64,000 bases of DNA from Scytonema hofmannii PCC 7110 (GTDB lineage Bacteria > Cyanobacteriota > Cyanobacteriia > Cyanobacteriales > Nostocaceae), in the NCBI RefSeq assembly GCF_000346485.2, contig NZ_KQ976354.1, positions 6,566,882 through 6,630,881 on the forward strand, written 5' to 3'. Position numbers and translations under genes: made by a program. This document shows, in pieces, positions 10,484-19,260 of the stretch. The notes under the pieces were generated by a model. That model did not search any database and had not been told where the DNA came from. It saw only the letters and a list, made by a program, of their open reading frames with translations. Each line of letters starts with the position of its first letter. Position 1 is the first letter of the stretch.

Positions 10484-11785
10484 TTAGTTAGATAATGAGG
10501 TTTGATTAAGGCTTGCTGATTCTGTGATATTATTTTTTACCTCATATTGAATCGGATCAACAAGAGTTGTACCTCGATCGTTATCTCCAATAACACTGTA
10601 GTTCATATATCTTTCTACAAGCTTTAATAACTCAGTATTCCCAAAAGGCGTTGCTAAACAATCTGTCGCCCCCATCATTTTGGCTTTGATACGTGAGTGA
10701 TGCTCTGGGGCATCCACAAGCAGAACAATTGGTACAAAACGAAATACAGTAGAGTTTCTGAGCATTTTACAAATCTCGTACCCGTCCAAGGGTGACATGG
10801 CAGTGTTACATATAATTAAATTGGGTTTGAGTTGAAAGACTTGACCGAGGGCAGCCAAAGGATCTGTCAGCGCGATCGCTTCATACCCCTGTTGTCTTAA
10901 AGTAAACTCTACATCTGCCGCAATTTCCCTTTCCCCGTCAATACATACTACACGTGCTTTACAGTTGACCTCCACTTTGTGAATTGAATTTTGTGTTTCA
11001 ACAGTGTCATTATTAGTAACAGAACATACAAATTTCACCCACCCCTGTTGTACGTAAGGGTACATTGCCTTAGCAACAGTTAAAATACTGCGATTAAGAT
11101 AACGAGAGAGTTGGCGTAAAGAGGTTTTGCCATCTGCCCAAAGTTGTAGCTTATTTAATGTCGTGTGGGGTAGAGAAGATTGTAACTGAGTGATGTCAGC
11201 GAGAACTGGAAAGCGATCTGGAGACTGAATAAAAGGATATAACCGCTTCCACTCTTGTAACTGCACCACCGTTTTAGTCACCAGAGGTGTAATTTCCCAA
11301 GCACTTAACTTTGGTGTTAGCGTCGGATATAACTCGAAGATAAAACGACCGTCATACAAGCTTAGGAGGTCGAAAAAAGTTTCAGAAATTAAGTTTTGAA
11401 TAATACTGCGAGCTTGTACGGGGTTGATGATATTTTGTTGTAATAGTACCCAAATGTATTCATACTCTGGTATGTTAAGCGGTTCTAGAGGAGCAATCTG
11501 TATGTCCTCAAGACGCACGTTGATGCGGTAATGCCGCAGGTAATCACCTAAAGGTGACAGATGACTGCCATTGGTGGCATAGATTATTTGACCGTTAAGA
11601 AAAAAGACAAACCAAGACTGAGGACAGCCAGCACTAGACGCATCGGAACTCAGAGCATTACCCACACCAAATTTTTTGCCATTGTCAGAGCCGTCAATTT
11701 CAACAAACAAGACTCCTGTTCGTTGCCCCAACTCTATCAATTGCAAAATACTTCGAATATCAATTTCTTTTAAATTTCCCTGCAT
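10484..11785 (-). CDS. hmpA: PATAN-domain regulator with degenerate receiver (HmpA-like, PatA family)
   Basis: This 433 aa protein is built like PatA/PixG: an N-terminal PATAN (DUF4388-like) region (about 1-255, starting LKEIDIRSILQLIELGQRTG) and a C-terminal receiver-like domain (about 278-395). The receiver has lost key residues: the phospho-Asp position is Asn327 (IICNTAMSPLDGYE), the Thr position is Val357, and the Lys position is Thr379 (LATPFG). It therefore probably cannot be phosphorylated normally. It is the first gene of hmpA-E and is divergent from hmpF across a 452-bp gap. An AAGGAG box lies upstream of the ATG with rather long spacing. The family call is strong and the symbol rests on order. 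Confidence 0.8.
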   Translation of the reverse strand: MQGNLKEIDIRSILQLIELGQRTGVLFVEIDGSDNGKKFGVGNALSSDASSAGCPQSWFVFFLNGQIIYATNGSHLSPLGDYLRHYRINVRLEDIQIAPLEPLNIPEYEYIWVLLQQNIINPVQARSIIQNLISETFFDLLSLYDGRFIFELYPTLTPKLSAWEITPLVTKTVVQLQEWKRLYPFIQSPDRFPVLADITQLQSSLPHTTLNKLQLWADGKTSLRQLSRYLNRSILTVAKAMYPYVQQGWVKFVCSVTNNDTVETQNSIHKVEVNCKARVVCIDGEREIAADVEFTLRQQGYEAIALTDPLAALGQVFQLKPNLIICNTAMSPLDGYEICKMLRNSTVFRFVPIVLLVDAPEHHSRIKAKMMGATDCLATPFGNTELLKLVERYMNYSVIGDNDRGTTLVDPIQYEVKNNITESASLNQTSLSN

Positions 11786-12237
11786 TGAGCTTATGGGAAC
11801 TCCTTATCATTCGTGTTGGCTACACTCAGCATATTATGGCGGTTTTTGTTGAGATAATATATAACTTTTAATAGGGGGAGAATAGATAATTTACCGTTAC
11901 CTAAAAGGCTCTTTCATTCATCGGCTGCCTTTGGTCAAAAGTGAGATAAAGAACTAAAGACTAAGGACAAATGACGATGGCGCAGATACTTTAACCTAGC
12001 TTATCTTAAGTTCTTTTAATATACTTTGACAATGCTAGTAATTACACGGTAGCCATTGTCACTACTGACAGTACAAAATAAGAGCGATCGGTAAATAACA
12101 AGACGTAAATTTTACGGCTGCGCGAAAATATAGTCTGTCTTAATTTTCCTATATTTGGGATAAATAAGGCAGGCAAAAATCATTATGTAAGATATAACTC
12201 AAAACGCGGACATCAAGTACACCAGAGGAATAACAGT
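11786..12237. promoter_or_regulatory. Divergent intergenic region of the hmp locus
   Basis: This 452-bp gap separates the divergent hmpA and hmpF starts and must hold both promoters. I see an inverted repeat GACAATG (12028-12034) / CATTGTC (12054-12060) that could be an operator, but no confident sigma box. The hmpF GTG start has an AGAGGA ribosome binding site about six bases upstream. Confidence 0.5.
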
Positions 12238-13983
12238 GTGCTATATTTAGCAGAAGTACAAAAACAAAAAGGTGGTTTACTCAGTGGCGGTGGCAAAACC
12301 GAACTGAAGTTGTTGGCTTGCCAGCGAAACGACCAAAGTTGGACAACAGTGTCAGAAGAAACCATCGCTGGAGAAGAAGCGAGCAAGTTAAATGATGGCG
12401 TTCTTATTCTGGTTGAACTCACTCCCAATCGCCAAGTGCAAAGAGTTCAAGAAGCTGGACGTCCGTTAATCAATATTTTGCAGAATTTTTCCCGACAGGT
12501 AGAGAAATTCAAGGTTAAGGAAGAAGAAATCGATCAGTGGAAGCAATCATTGACATTTCAAGCACAGGAATTCAATCGCCGCGAAATGGAGTTAGAAGCG
12601 CGTTTGGAACAACTGCAACACATGGAGGAAGATGTTCAACGCTGTGAAACTCAACTCAAGGAAGTAGAAGCGGAGCGAGAGGAAGTAGAAAGGTTGCGAA
12701 CAGAAATGGAGCGTAACCGTCAAGAATTAGAGGGAGCGTGGGAGCACTTGCGCGGTGAGCAACGCCGTTTGGAGGAATTTAAAGCAGAATGTCAGCAAGG
12801 GGCTGTATTGGATGGGGAACAAAGCAAAGCCTTGAATGAATTGCTGACTCGCCTTTCTACAAGCGTTGCACCCACAGGAACAGTCCGTGAAAACCTCAAT
12901 TTGGCCTTTGAAATTGTAGAAAGGCAACAAGCTGTGCTAACCCCACACTGGCAACAACTCGAACAGCAAAAAGTTGTAATTGAGCAACAGCAAGGAGAAG
13001 CTAGTCGCCTGTTGCAAACTTTGTCCGAACAAAAAAACGAATGGCAGCAAGCGCAACAGTCATTAGAAGAGCAAATAGCAGAGTTAAAAGTTAATACAGT
13101 CACGCTTGCCAACAAGCAGGAGTACGCTCGTTCTTTAAAAGAGCAGTTGCACTATCAAGAAGAGTTATACAAGCAAATTAGTTTTCTTGCTTCCATATCT
13201 AGCGACGTCATCGCTACGCCAAAAGTTGATATAGCTGCCTTAGAAAAAATGCCTGTAGAACAACTGCAAGACATTCTCCGGGATTTGCAGCAAAAGTTAA
13301 ATATAGACTCTAACTTTGTTAACGAGCAAGAACAAGAATTAACAGAAAGACAAAAAATTATAGAAGAACTGCAAAACAAGATAAATCAAGTGTCGGTCGG
13401 AGAACGTTCTAAATTAGAGTCAGAACTAGTAGATGAAAAAGATTCTTACCAAATGTTGAACCAAACTTTGGTAGGACAGCGTCGCAGTTTACAAGAACGG
13501 ACAGAGATTTGCAGGCAACATCAACTCGTGCTATGCAAAAAACAAGGAAAAACTCCCAGTCCCGAACTAGAAGAAAAAAGCGCGGATTTCAAACAAATTC
13601 TTGCAATTATTGACAAGCAAAAGCAGCAACAGGTACAGGAACTGCAAAGCTTAGAAAGTGAAATCGAACAGATAAGTACCAATCTAGAGCAAGCACAAAG
13701 CTTTATTGACCAACAGACTCAACAGCACCAGATAAAGCACCAAGAGATCCAAACCATAGAAGAAAACTTGCTGTCCGTGCAAACTGCGATCGTAGAATCT
13801 CAAACTCGATTGAGTTTGTATCAAGATTTACAACCCATTCAAGACTCTATAGATGGGTTGAGACACAATTTAGAAGGCATAGCTGAATCTGTGGCTAAAG
13901 TACAGGAAACGGGAGATTATCAAAATCAAGCAATTAACCAGATGCGTCAAACCCTCGAAAATATTTTGTCATCAAGCACGTAA
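12238..13983 (+). CDS. hmpF: Coiled-coil motility protein HmpF-like
   Basis: HmpF is a coiled-coil protein that in Nostoc punctiforme acts downstream of the Hmp chemosensory proteins and is needed for pilus extrusion and motility. The 581 aa open with a small globular segment (MLYLAEVQKQKGG, SGGGKTELKLLACQRNDQSW, about 1-70). The rest is almost all heptad-rich, charged coiled coil (about 90-570) rich in Glu, Gln and Lys, with no signal peptide or membrane helix. The GTG at 12238 is used as start because AGAGGA lies just before it and the frame has no nearby ATG. It is divergent from hmpA, the arrangement known for this locus. Any coiled-coil protein could look like this, so the name rests largely on the N-terminus and context. 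Confidence 0.75.
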   Translation: MLYLAEVQKQKGGLLSGGGKTELKLLACQRNDQSWTTVSEETIAGEEASKLNDGVLILVELTPNRQVQRVQEAGRPLINILQNFSRQVEKFKVKEEEIDQWKQSLTFQAQEFNRREMELEARLEQLQHMEEDVQRCETQLKEVEAEREEVERLRTEMERNRQELEGAWEHLRGEQRRLEEFKAECQQGAVLDGEQSKALNELLTRLSTSVAPTGTVRENLNLAFEIVERQQAVLTPHWQQLEQQKVVIEQQQGEASRLLQTLSEQKNEWQQAQQSLEEQIAELKVNTVTLANKQEYARSLKEQLHYQEELYKQISFLASISSDVIATPKVDIAALEKMPVEQLQDILRDLQQKLNIDSNFVNEQEQELTERQKIIEELQNKINQVSVGERSKLESELVDEKDSYQMLNQTLVGQRRSLQERTEICRQHQLVLCKKQGKTPSPELEEKSADFKQILAIIDKQKQQQVQELQSLESEIEQISTNLEQAQSFIDQQTQQHQIKHQEIQTIEENLLSVQTAIVESQTRLSLYQDLQPIQDSIDGLRHNLEGIAESVAKVQETGDYQNQAINQMRQTLENILSSST

Positions 13984-14020
13984 TGGTCTGCCAAATTAAT
14001 TTTGATGGGTTAAGTTGATT

Positions 14021-14055
14021 TAGATCCCCGACTTCTTGAAGAAGTCGGGGATCTA
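14021..14055. repeat. 33-bp palindrome, copy 1 (CCCCGACTTCTT arms)
   Basis: Near-perfect palindrome with 16-bp arms (AGATCCCCGACTTCTT and its complement) around one central base, about 40 bp after the hmpF stop. It could end hmpF transcription as a hairpin. Copies with matched arm changes are at 36837-36869 and 49662-49694. Confidence 0.85.
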
Positions 14056-14213
14056 GCAGCCACTTATAATTAATGCGATGAACTAATCCGTTTGTACCAT
14101 TTGAACTATAATCCGATCGCAGGAGAGCGGCGTTCTTATATTTTTCTGTGATAAAGTAGAGTCGATCATTTTGGTCGAATTTGTTGTAAACTGCAAAAAC
14201 TTGATATTTATCA

Positions 14214-15689
14214 ATGAACTTTCCTTTACACATGAGTCAACTAAGTCTTGAACTTAAAATTTTAGAAGTCCAAGCTAAGGATGCTACTGCCGAATTAGAG
14301 CAAGAGACTAATCCTGTCATACAAGAAATTCGTAATTTAGATTCCGATCTAGAGAATTATTTTCAAGAAAAAATTAAAATCTATCCAGACTTCACTCGTA
14401 AAATTGTCAGCTTTCAAGCAAACAAAGAAAATCCCAAATACCGATGGTTTAAGTATAAAGAGGCGTTCTCTGATGATTTAGTTAAGTTTCTTTTACAAAA
14501 ATATAAAAATCAAAATATTTCTAAAGTTTTAGATCCATTTGCAGGAATAGGAACAACTTTATTTGCTTGTAACGAATTAGGTATCGATGCAGATGGAATC
14601 GAACTTTTACCTATTGGTCAAGAGGTTATAGATATTCGTCTGTTAATGGATCAAGACTTTCCCAAAGAGTATTTTGAAAAACTAATTTTTTGGAAAGAAG
14701 AAAAGCCATGGAAGTACTCAACTGGTAGAAAGCCATTAAATCGTTTACGAATTACTGATGGAGCGTATCCTGCTAATACGGAAGAAGCGATCGAGAAATA
14801 TCTGTACTTAATTGAGCAGGAAAGTCTTCCCGTTCAAAAAGTTTTAAAATTTGCTCTTTTATGCATTCTAGAGTCTATAAGTTATACTCGGAAAGACGGT
14901 CAGTACTTACGTTGGGATGCACGAGCAAAGCGTAAGAATAGTTCAGAAAATTTTGATAAAGGAAAAATATTAGCTTTTGACGAAGCGATCGCATCTCAAA
15001 TCGAGCTAATTCTGAACGACACTTTTTATCTATCAAATATTTATATTTTCCCAGAAGAAAAAAAACAATCGCAAATAACTTTATTGAAAGGTTCTTGTTT
15101 AAAGATTCTACCAAATTTAGCAAAAGATTCATATGATTGTGTGATTACCTCCCCACCATATTGTAATCGTTACGATTACACCCGCACATATGCTCTCGAA
15201 CTAGCTCTTTTGGGAATAGGCGAACAAGAAATTGTACAACTTCGGCAAGACATGCTGAGTTGTACTGTAGAAAATAAAGAGAAGCCAATCATTAGTAAAT
15301 GGCAACAAGCAATTAAGGCTGCTGACAATCAGAAATTACTACAAAGCATCCTAGAATTTTTAAATACTGAGCTGAAGAATAAAAAATTAAATAATAGTGG
15401 CATTCCTAGAATGATACGTGGGTATTTCTACGAAATGGCTTGTGTGATTGCGGAATGTTATAGGATAATGAAATCTGGCGCGCCGTTATTTATGGTGAAT
15501 GATAATGTTCGCTACGCGGGTGTTGAAATTTCTGTTGATATAATTCTTTCTGCAATTGCAGAACAATTAGGCTTTGACATTGAGGCAATTCTAGTTTTAC
15601 CAATAGGTAAGGGTAACAGCAGTCAGCAAATGGGATCTCACGGTCGTAAACCTTTGCGTAAGTGTGTATATGTCTGGAGAAAACATTAG
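14214..15689 (+). CDS. Type II DNA methyltransferase, probably N4-cytosine, AvaI/BsoBI-type system
   Basis: This modification enzyme should protect host DNA from the endonuclease encoded next to it. The 491 aa show the S-adenosylmethionine motif DPFAGIGTT (about 104-112) and the catalytic motif TSPPYCNRYDY (about 312-322). The S/T-P-P-Y form is typical of N4-cytosine and some N6-adenine methylases, and motif I comes before motif IV. The length is close to the roughly 480 aa I recall for M.AvaI. The stop shares one base with the endonuclease start, so the two are translationally coupled. The DNA is clearly richer in A+T than the neighbours, which suggests transfer. Start may be ATG 14214 or the in-frame ATG 14232; neither has a clear ribosome binding site. 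Confidence 0.82.
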   Translation: MNFPLHMSQLSLELKILEVQAKDATAELEQETNPVIQEIRNLDSDLENYFQEKIKIYPDFTRKIVSFQANKENPKYRWFKYKEAFSDDLVKFLLQKYKNQNISKVLDPFAGIGTTLFACNELGIDADGIELLPIGQEVIDIRLLMDQDFPKEYFEKLIFWKEEKPWKYSTGRKPLNRLRITDGAYPANTEEAIEKYLYLIEQESLPVQKVLKFALLCILESISYTRKDGQYLRWDARAKRKNSSENFDKGKILAFDEAIASQIELILNDTFYLSNIYIFPEEKKQSQITLLKGSCLKILPNLAKDSYDCVITSPPYCNRYDYTRTYALELALLGIGEQEIVQLRQDMLSCTVENKEKPIISKWQQAIKAADNQKLLQSILEFLNTELKNKKLNNSGIPRMIRGYFYEMACVIAECYRIMKSGAPLFMVNDNVRYAGVEISVDIILSAIAEQLGFDIEAILVLPIGKGNSSQQMGSHGRKPLRKCVYVWRKH

Positions 15690-16639
15690 TGTCATATTAT
15701 AATCATCTTCACTCTAGTAACGATCTAGTTACTACATATGAAGAAGTTCGAGCAGGATTTGTTGCTTTAGCGCTCGAACGAAATCGGAAAGCAACGCCCT
15801 TTTTAGAGCAAGCTCGATCTCTAAAAATCCGAACACATCAAGTTAAAAAACCTCAAGATTTACTTCAAATGCAGGATATACGACCAGCCCTTCTTGCAGC
15901 AGCAGGTATATCAGATAAAGCAGCAGGATATTTACAAGAGCAAGATAAAATTGATGCCATAGAAGGATTAATTAAGAATTTTTTAGAACCCGTAGGAGAA
16001 GAATTTCTTGAGGAATTAGTTTATCGTTTTTTACTAACCCGTGGCGATACATTAGGCGGGATGATGCGTAATATCGGCGGTGTTCTTGCAGAACGAAAAT
16101 TTACAAGAGCGGTTATTTCTGCACTAAGACTTTCTGCAATATCCTATAAATGGCTTGATAAAGAAAGTAAAAGTTGGCTGGACCAACCAGAGGAAGATAC
16201 TGATATAGAGTTACGAGTTAAGGGTCTAAGTTGGGTTCCTGAAAATAAGGAGCACAGAACTCTTATGTATAACATAGTCGTACCTATTGTTCGCAAAAAT
16301 ATTGATATATGTTTATTTAATTGTAATCCGATTCAAGTCAACACTAGCTTGCTGAAAAACCCAAATGCTTATATTGCCCTTGGCGAACTAAAAGGAGGTA
16401 TCGATCCAGCAGGAGCAGATGAACATTGGAAAACAGCAAATAGTGCTTTGGAACGTATTAGAAGCAGTTTTAAAAAACACAGCCTTAATCCATGTACTTT
16501 TTTCGTTGGAGCAGCCATAGAAAATAGTATGGCAGAGGAAATTTGGCATCAACTTAACAGTGGTAAGCTTTCTAACGCTGCAAATCTTACATATGCCGAC
16601 CAAGTTGCTTCGCTCTGTGCATGGCTAATTACGCTGTAA
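15689..16639 (+). CDS. Type II restriction endonuclease, AvaI/BsoBI family
   Basis: This enzyme probably cuts CYCGRG-type sites. The 316-aa product has the family active-site pattern: Asp in NIDICLFN, then GELKG supplying Glu and Lys, then a His exactly 13 residues after that Glu (ADEHWK). This spacing matches the Asp-Glu-Lys-His set I recall for BsoBI, apart from one residue between Asp and Glu. I place the start at GTG 15689 rather than the earlier in-frame GTG 15662, because GGAGAA lies seven bases upstream and the length then fits AvaI (about 315 aa). It overlaps the methylase stop by one base. The recognition sequence is inferred from family membership only. Confidence 0.8.
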   Translation: MSYYNHLHSSNDLVTTYEEVRAGFVALALERNRKATPFLEQARSLKIRTHQVKKPQDLLQMQDIRPALLAAAGISDKAAGYLQEQDKIDAIEGLIKNFLEPVGEEFLEELVYRFLLTRGDTLGGMMRNIGGVLAERKFTRAVISALRLSAISYKWLDKESKSWLDQPEEDTDIELRVKGLSWVPENKEHRTLMYNIVVPIVRKNIDICLFNCNPIQVNTSLLKNPNAYIALGELKGGIDPAGADEHWKTANSALERIRSSFKKHSLNPCTFFVGAAIENSMAEEIWHQLNSGKLSNAANLTYADQVASLCAWLITL

Positions 16640-16712
16640 AAGATTTTGAACAACACATCCACTGGATTTGTAGCATATTGAGCAATAGTTCGCCATATAT
16701 GGTAATGAATTC

Positions 16713-17312
16713 CTAAAAATTAATGCGACGATAGATTTCAGTTAGGGGAATTTCTACGTTTAAACTGTGCAGAACGATCGCTTGTTCGAGGTGAGAGTGA
16801 ACTTGCCATAGCCAGTGATCGTTACTGTTACGATCCTGGTTGTAATACTGCTCTACATAGGGTTCAGTTTGACTCACAAGCAAATATTCGCAAAAGCTGG
16901 CAAGAGAGCGATATTTTCTAAACTTTTGGCCTCTATCATAGGCTTCGGTAGAGGGCGATAAAACTTCGACAATGAGTAAAGGATTGAGAATTTCATCATT
17001 GCGCTCGCCATTGAATTCTGGCAAACCATTAACAACCATCAAATCGGTATAAGTCCCACACTGACATTCAGGAATCCAAACTCGCAGATCGCTGTTATAT
17101 AAGCGAAAATCCGTGTCTCTTAGCAAAAACCCCAAGTAAATTAATAAGTTGCTAGCGATCGCACTGTGGGCTTCAGATCCTCCCGACATAATAATAATCT
17201 CTCCGTTGCGGTATTCATGTCGTTCTGGGTTGGTTTCTTCCATCGCCCGATACTCGTCCAATGTCAGGCGAGTTGCGATCGCATCTGGGGGACTGGTTTG
17301 AGCAAAGACCAC
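16713..17312 (-). CDS. Uma2 family (DUF820) endonuclease-like protein
   Basis: Uma2 proteins have a PD-(D/E)XK nuclease fold and are very abundant in cyanobacteria; their biological role is not established. The 199 aa show the family pattern: an N-terminal LTLDEYRAMEETNPERHEY, then NGEIIIMSGGSEAHSAI, LRVWIPECQCGTYTDLMVV (Asp of the fold) and NPLLIVEVLSPSTEAYDRG (the E-x-L segment), ending with a region that often names the substrate-like strand. It follows the restriction-modification pair on the opposite strand (73 bp between stops). Nothing ties it to that system. Confidence 0.85.
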   Translation of the reverse strand: MVFAQTSPPDAIATRLTLDEYRAMEETNPERHEYRNGEIIIMSGGSEAHSAIASNLLIYLGFLLRDTDFRLYNSDLRVWIPECQCGTYTDLMVVNGLPEFNGERNDEILNPLLIVEVLSPSTEAYDRGQKFRKYRSLASFCEYLLVSQTEPYVEQYYNQDRNSNDHWLWQVHSHLEQAIVLHSLNVEIPLTEIYRRINF

Positions 17313-17369
17313 AATTAGACCTCTTGCATCATTATTTCTAAAACTATTATATCGGACTGCATTTAGTGA

Positions 17370-17752
17370 CTATGGATTATACTCAAATTCGCCAATCGAA
17401 CGTACTCCAATCCAATCGTTTGCTGGAGTTTGTCCAAATTCATAAGTGTAGCTGATGTCCCAAAAACCAAGGCTGTAGAGAGTGCGATAAGCTGGGTACA
17501 GCTTGCGCTTCGCGATCGTGCAGACACCGATGCATGAATTGAGAAATTTCTTGACTGATGGAAGCATCCCAAGATTCAAGAGCAGGCTTCCGTACAACTA
17601 GCATTTCAGCTGCTTGTAAGGCGAGTTCGATCGCACTGCTTTGAGTTGGAGTTACTGCGCCAACAATGCGATAGTCATAACTATAGTTATATCCACCATG
17701 ATAATAGCCATAGATTTCGATGGGTTTGAGCTGGTCAAGTAGAGAACAGCAT
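17370..17752 (-). pseudogene. Decayed small gene of unknown function
   Basis: An AAGAGGT box precedes the ATG at 17752-17750, but that frame stops after five codons. The coding signal continues in the next frame (LDQLKPIEIYGYYHGGYN, then IVGAVTPTQSSAIELALQAA) and must shift again near 17500 to reach the stop at 17370 (LGFWDISYTYEFGQTP, IGVRSIGEFEYNP). Two frameshifts suggest a broken gene of about 125 codons. I do not recognise the family. It lies between the Uma2 gene and tilS on the same strand. Confidence 0.4.
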
Positions 17753-17821
17753 AAAACTACCTCTTTTTTCTTGGATATTTCTCAGGCTATATGTTACTAT
17801 ATGCACAACAAAATGTATCTG

Positions 17822-18841
17822 TCACTCGAACATAATCCAATCACCTTGAACTCGAGCGATCGCACCACCAGGAAATGGATCGGTTTGCGAACGATTGGGT
17901 GCTGCAATCAAAGCTGTGAGTTTTTCAATTTGTTCAAAACTTGGGGCAATAGCAAGTACTTCCAATAAAGCTTGGCGCATTACCCGCCTTTGTAATGCAA
18001 GTGGTGCTTTCTGTAAGATACGACGATTTAATTTCAGAGGAAGTGAGGCATCAGAACTTTTATCTCCATCGCCTTCATTCTCTTTTCCAAGCATTGCCTC
18101 TTCACGTAACTGAAGAGCAGCTTGTTCTAAATAATCGACTTCTGCTTGCAAAATTTCAGCAGTTTGCGCTAAAGCTGATTCAACTTGAGGATTAAAATTT
18201 TCTTGCAAATATGGTATCAACTCTTGGCGAATACGATTGCGAGCATATTTCAATTCAAAGTTAGTAGAATCTTCCCAAATAGAAAGCTGAAAATCTCGAC
18301 AAAATTGTCCTGTTTGGGTGCGAGTCACTTCTAAAAGCGGACGTACAAGCAAAATTTTCTCAGAAAGTAAGCGTTGCCAAGTTAATGCTTGCAACCCATC
18401 TGCACCAGTTCCACGAATTAAATTATAAAGGAGAGTTTCAGCGCGATCGCTAGCTGTATGCCCTGTAACAATACAATCGAATTTACGTTCGCAAGCAATA
18501 TCGCTCAAAACTTGATACCGCCAATCACGAGCAGAAGCTTCACTACTTGGAGGTGAATCAGCAGTTTGTAAATAAAATGGAATTCCCCAAGCTAAGGCTT
18601 GGTTTTGGACATGAATTGCATTAGCTTGGGAATCAGTACGCCAACGATGATCGCAATGAGCGAGCGCTAAATACCATCCCCATTTTGGTTGTAAATCTAA
18701 CAGTAGCTTGATTAAACACAGAGAGTCTTGCCCCCCAGAAACAGCTACTAACAGTCGATGATTGCGAGCGAATAGACGGCGCGATCGAATAGTACGGTGT
18801 ATTTTTGCATGAAGTGGTGTCCAAGGAGTAGAAGAGGGCAT
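17822..18841 (-). CDS. tilS: tRNA(Ile)-lysidine synthetase
   Basis: TilS attaches lysine to C34 of tRNA-Ile(CAU), using ATP, so that it reads AUA as isoleucine; it is normally essential. The 339 aa carry the PP-loop ATP site SGGQDSLCL (about 35-43), then LALAHCDHRWRTDS and VTGHTASDRAETLL, both typical of TilS, and RPLLEVTRTQTGQFC. The product ends after an N-terminal-type core with a short C-terminal extension, as in many cyanobacterial TilS proteins, which lack the extra C-terminal domain of E. coli. The ATG at 18841 gives MPSSTPWTPLHAKIH. Confidence 0.92.
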   Translation of the reverse strand: MPSSTPWTPLHAKIHRTIRSRRLFARNHRLLVAVSGGQDSLCLIKLLLDLQPKWGWYLALAHCDHRWRTDSQANAIHVQNQALAWGIPFYLQTADSPPSSEASARDWRYQVLSDIACERKFDCIVTGHTASDRAETLLYNLIRGTGADGLQALTWQRLLSEKILLVRPLLEVTRTQTGQFCRDFQLSIWEDSTNFELKYARNRIRQELIPYLQENFNPQVESALAQTAEILQAEVDYLEQAALQLREEAMLGKENEGDGDKSSDASLPLKLNRRILQKAPLALQRRVMRQALLEVLAIAPSFEQIEKLTALIAAPNRSQTDPFPGGAIARVQGDWIMFE

Positions 18842-18986
18842 TTAGCAATTCAAAATTCAGCAACAATTTTTAACAAAAAATCTTGAGCGATCGGAAACTC
18901 CTAATATAGCGATTCTCACTCGAATAAACTACAAATTCATTTGCTTGCTTTGTTGTGCGAAAACTGGACAGTTCACACAAAAATAT

Positions 18987-19002
18987 TTTAGACTAGTCTA
19001 AA
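18987..19002. promoter_or_regulatory. 16-bp palindrome, probable operator of the toxin-antitoxin pair
   Basis: Perfect palindrome TTTAGACTAGTCTAAA, followed at once by GCTAGCCTAAA, which resembles a second half-site. It ends 18 bp before the antitoxin ATG. Phd/YefM-type antitoxins repress their own promoters by binding such palindromes, so this is a likely autoregulation site. Confidence 0.6.
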
Positions 19003-19020
19003 GCTAGCCTAAATAATTTT

Positions 19021-19260
19021 ATGGAATCAATCGGTTCATACGAAGCTAAAACACATCTTCCTAGCCTTCTTGAACGAGTGGCAAAAGGAGAGGAATTTAC
19101 GATTACGAAGCATGGAGTCCCTATTGCACGACTCGTTCCTGTAGAAAAAGAGCAACAGCGTGATGTGAGAGATGTCATTGAAGAGTTAAAGAAATTCCGA
19201 AAAGGACATATTCTAGGAGGTCTTTCAGTGCGAGAGATGATTAATGAGGGTAGAAAATGA
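19021..19260 (+). CDS. Antitoxin, Phd/YefM family
   Basis: A 79-aa antitoxin that should bind and neutralise the PIN toxin encoded next to it and repress the shared promoter. The sequence fits the Phd/YefM fold: ESIGSYEAKTHLPSLLERV, GEEFTITKHGVPIARLVPV, then a flexible toxin-binding C-terminus (IEELKKFRKGHILGGLSV). Its TGA overlaps the toxin ATG in the ATGA arrangement, as expected for a coupled pair. A palindrome lies directly upstream. Confidence 0.88.
   Translation: MESIGSYEAKTHLPSLLERVAKGEEFTITKHGVPIARLVPVEKEQQRDVRDVIEELKKFRKGHILGGLSVREMINEGRK

Noticed and set aside
13934-14233. 99-codon frame on the minus strand between hmpF and the methylase
   Set aside because: It overlaps the hmpF end and the methylase start, runs through palindrome copy 1, and resembles nothing I know. 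The first 55 residues look somewhat coding-like, so a decayed fragment is possible but unsupported.
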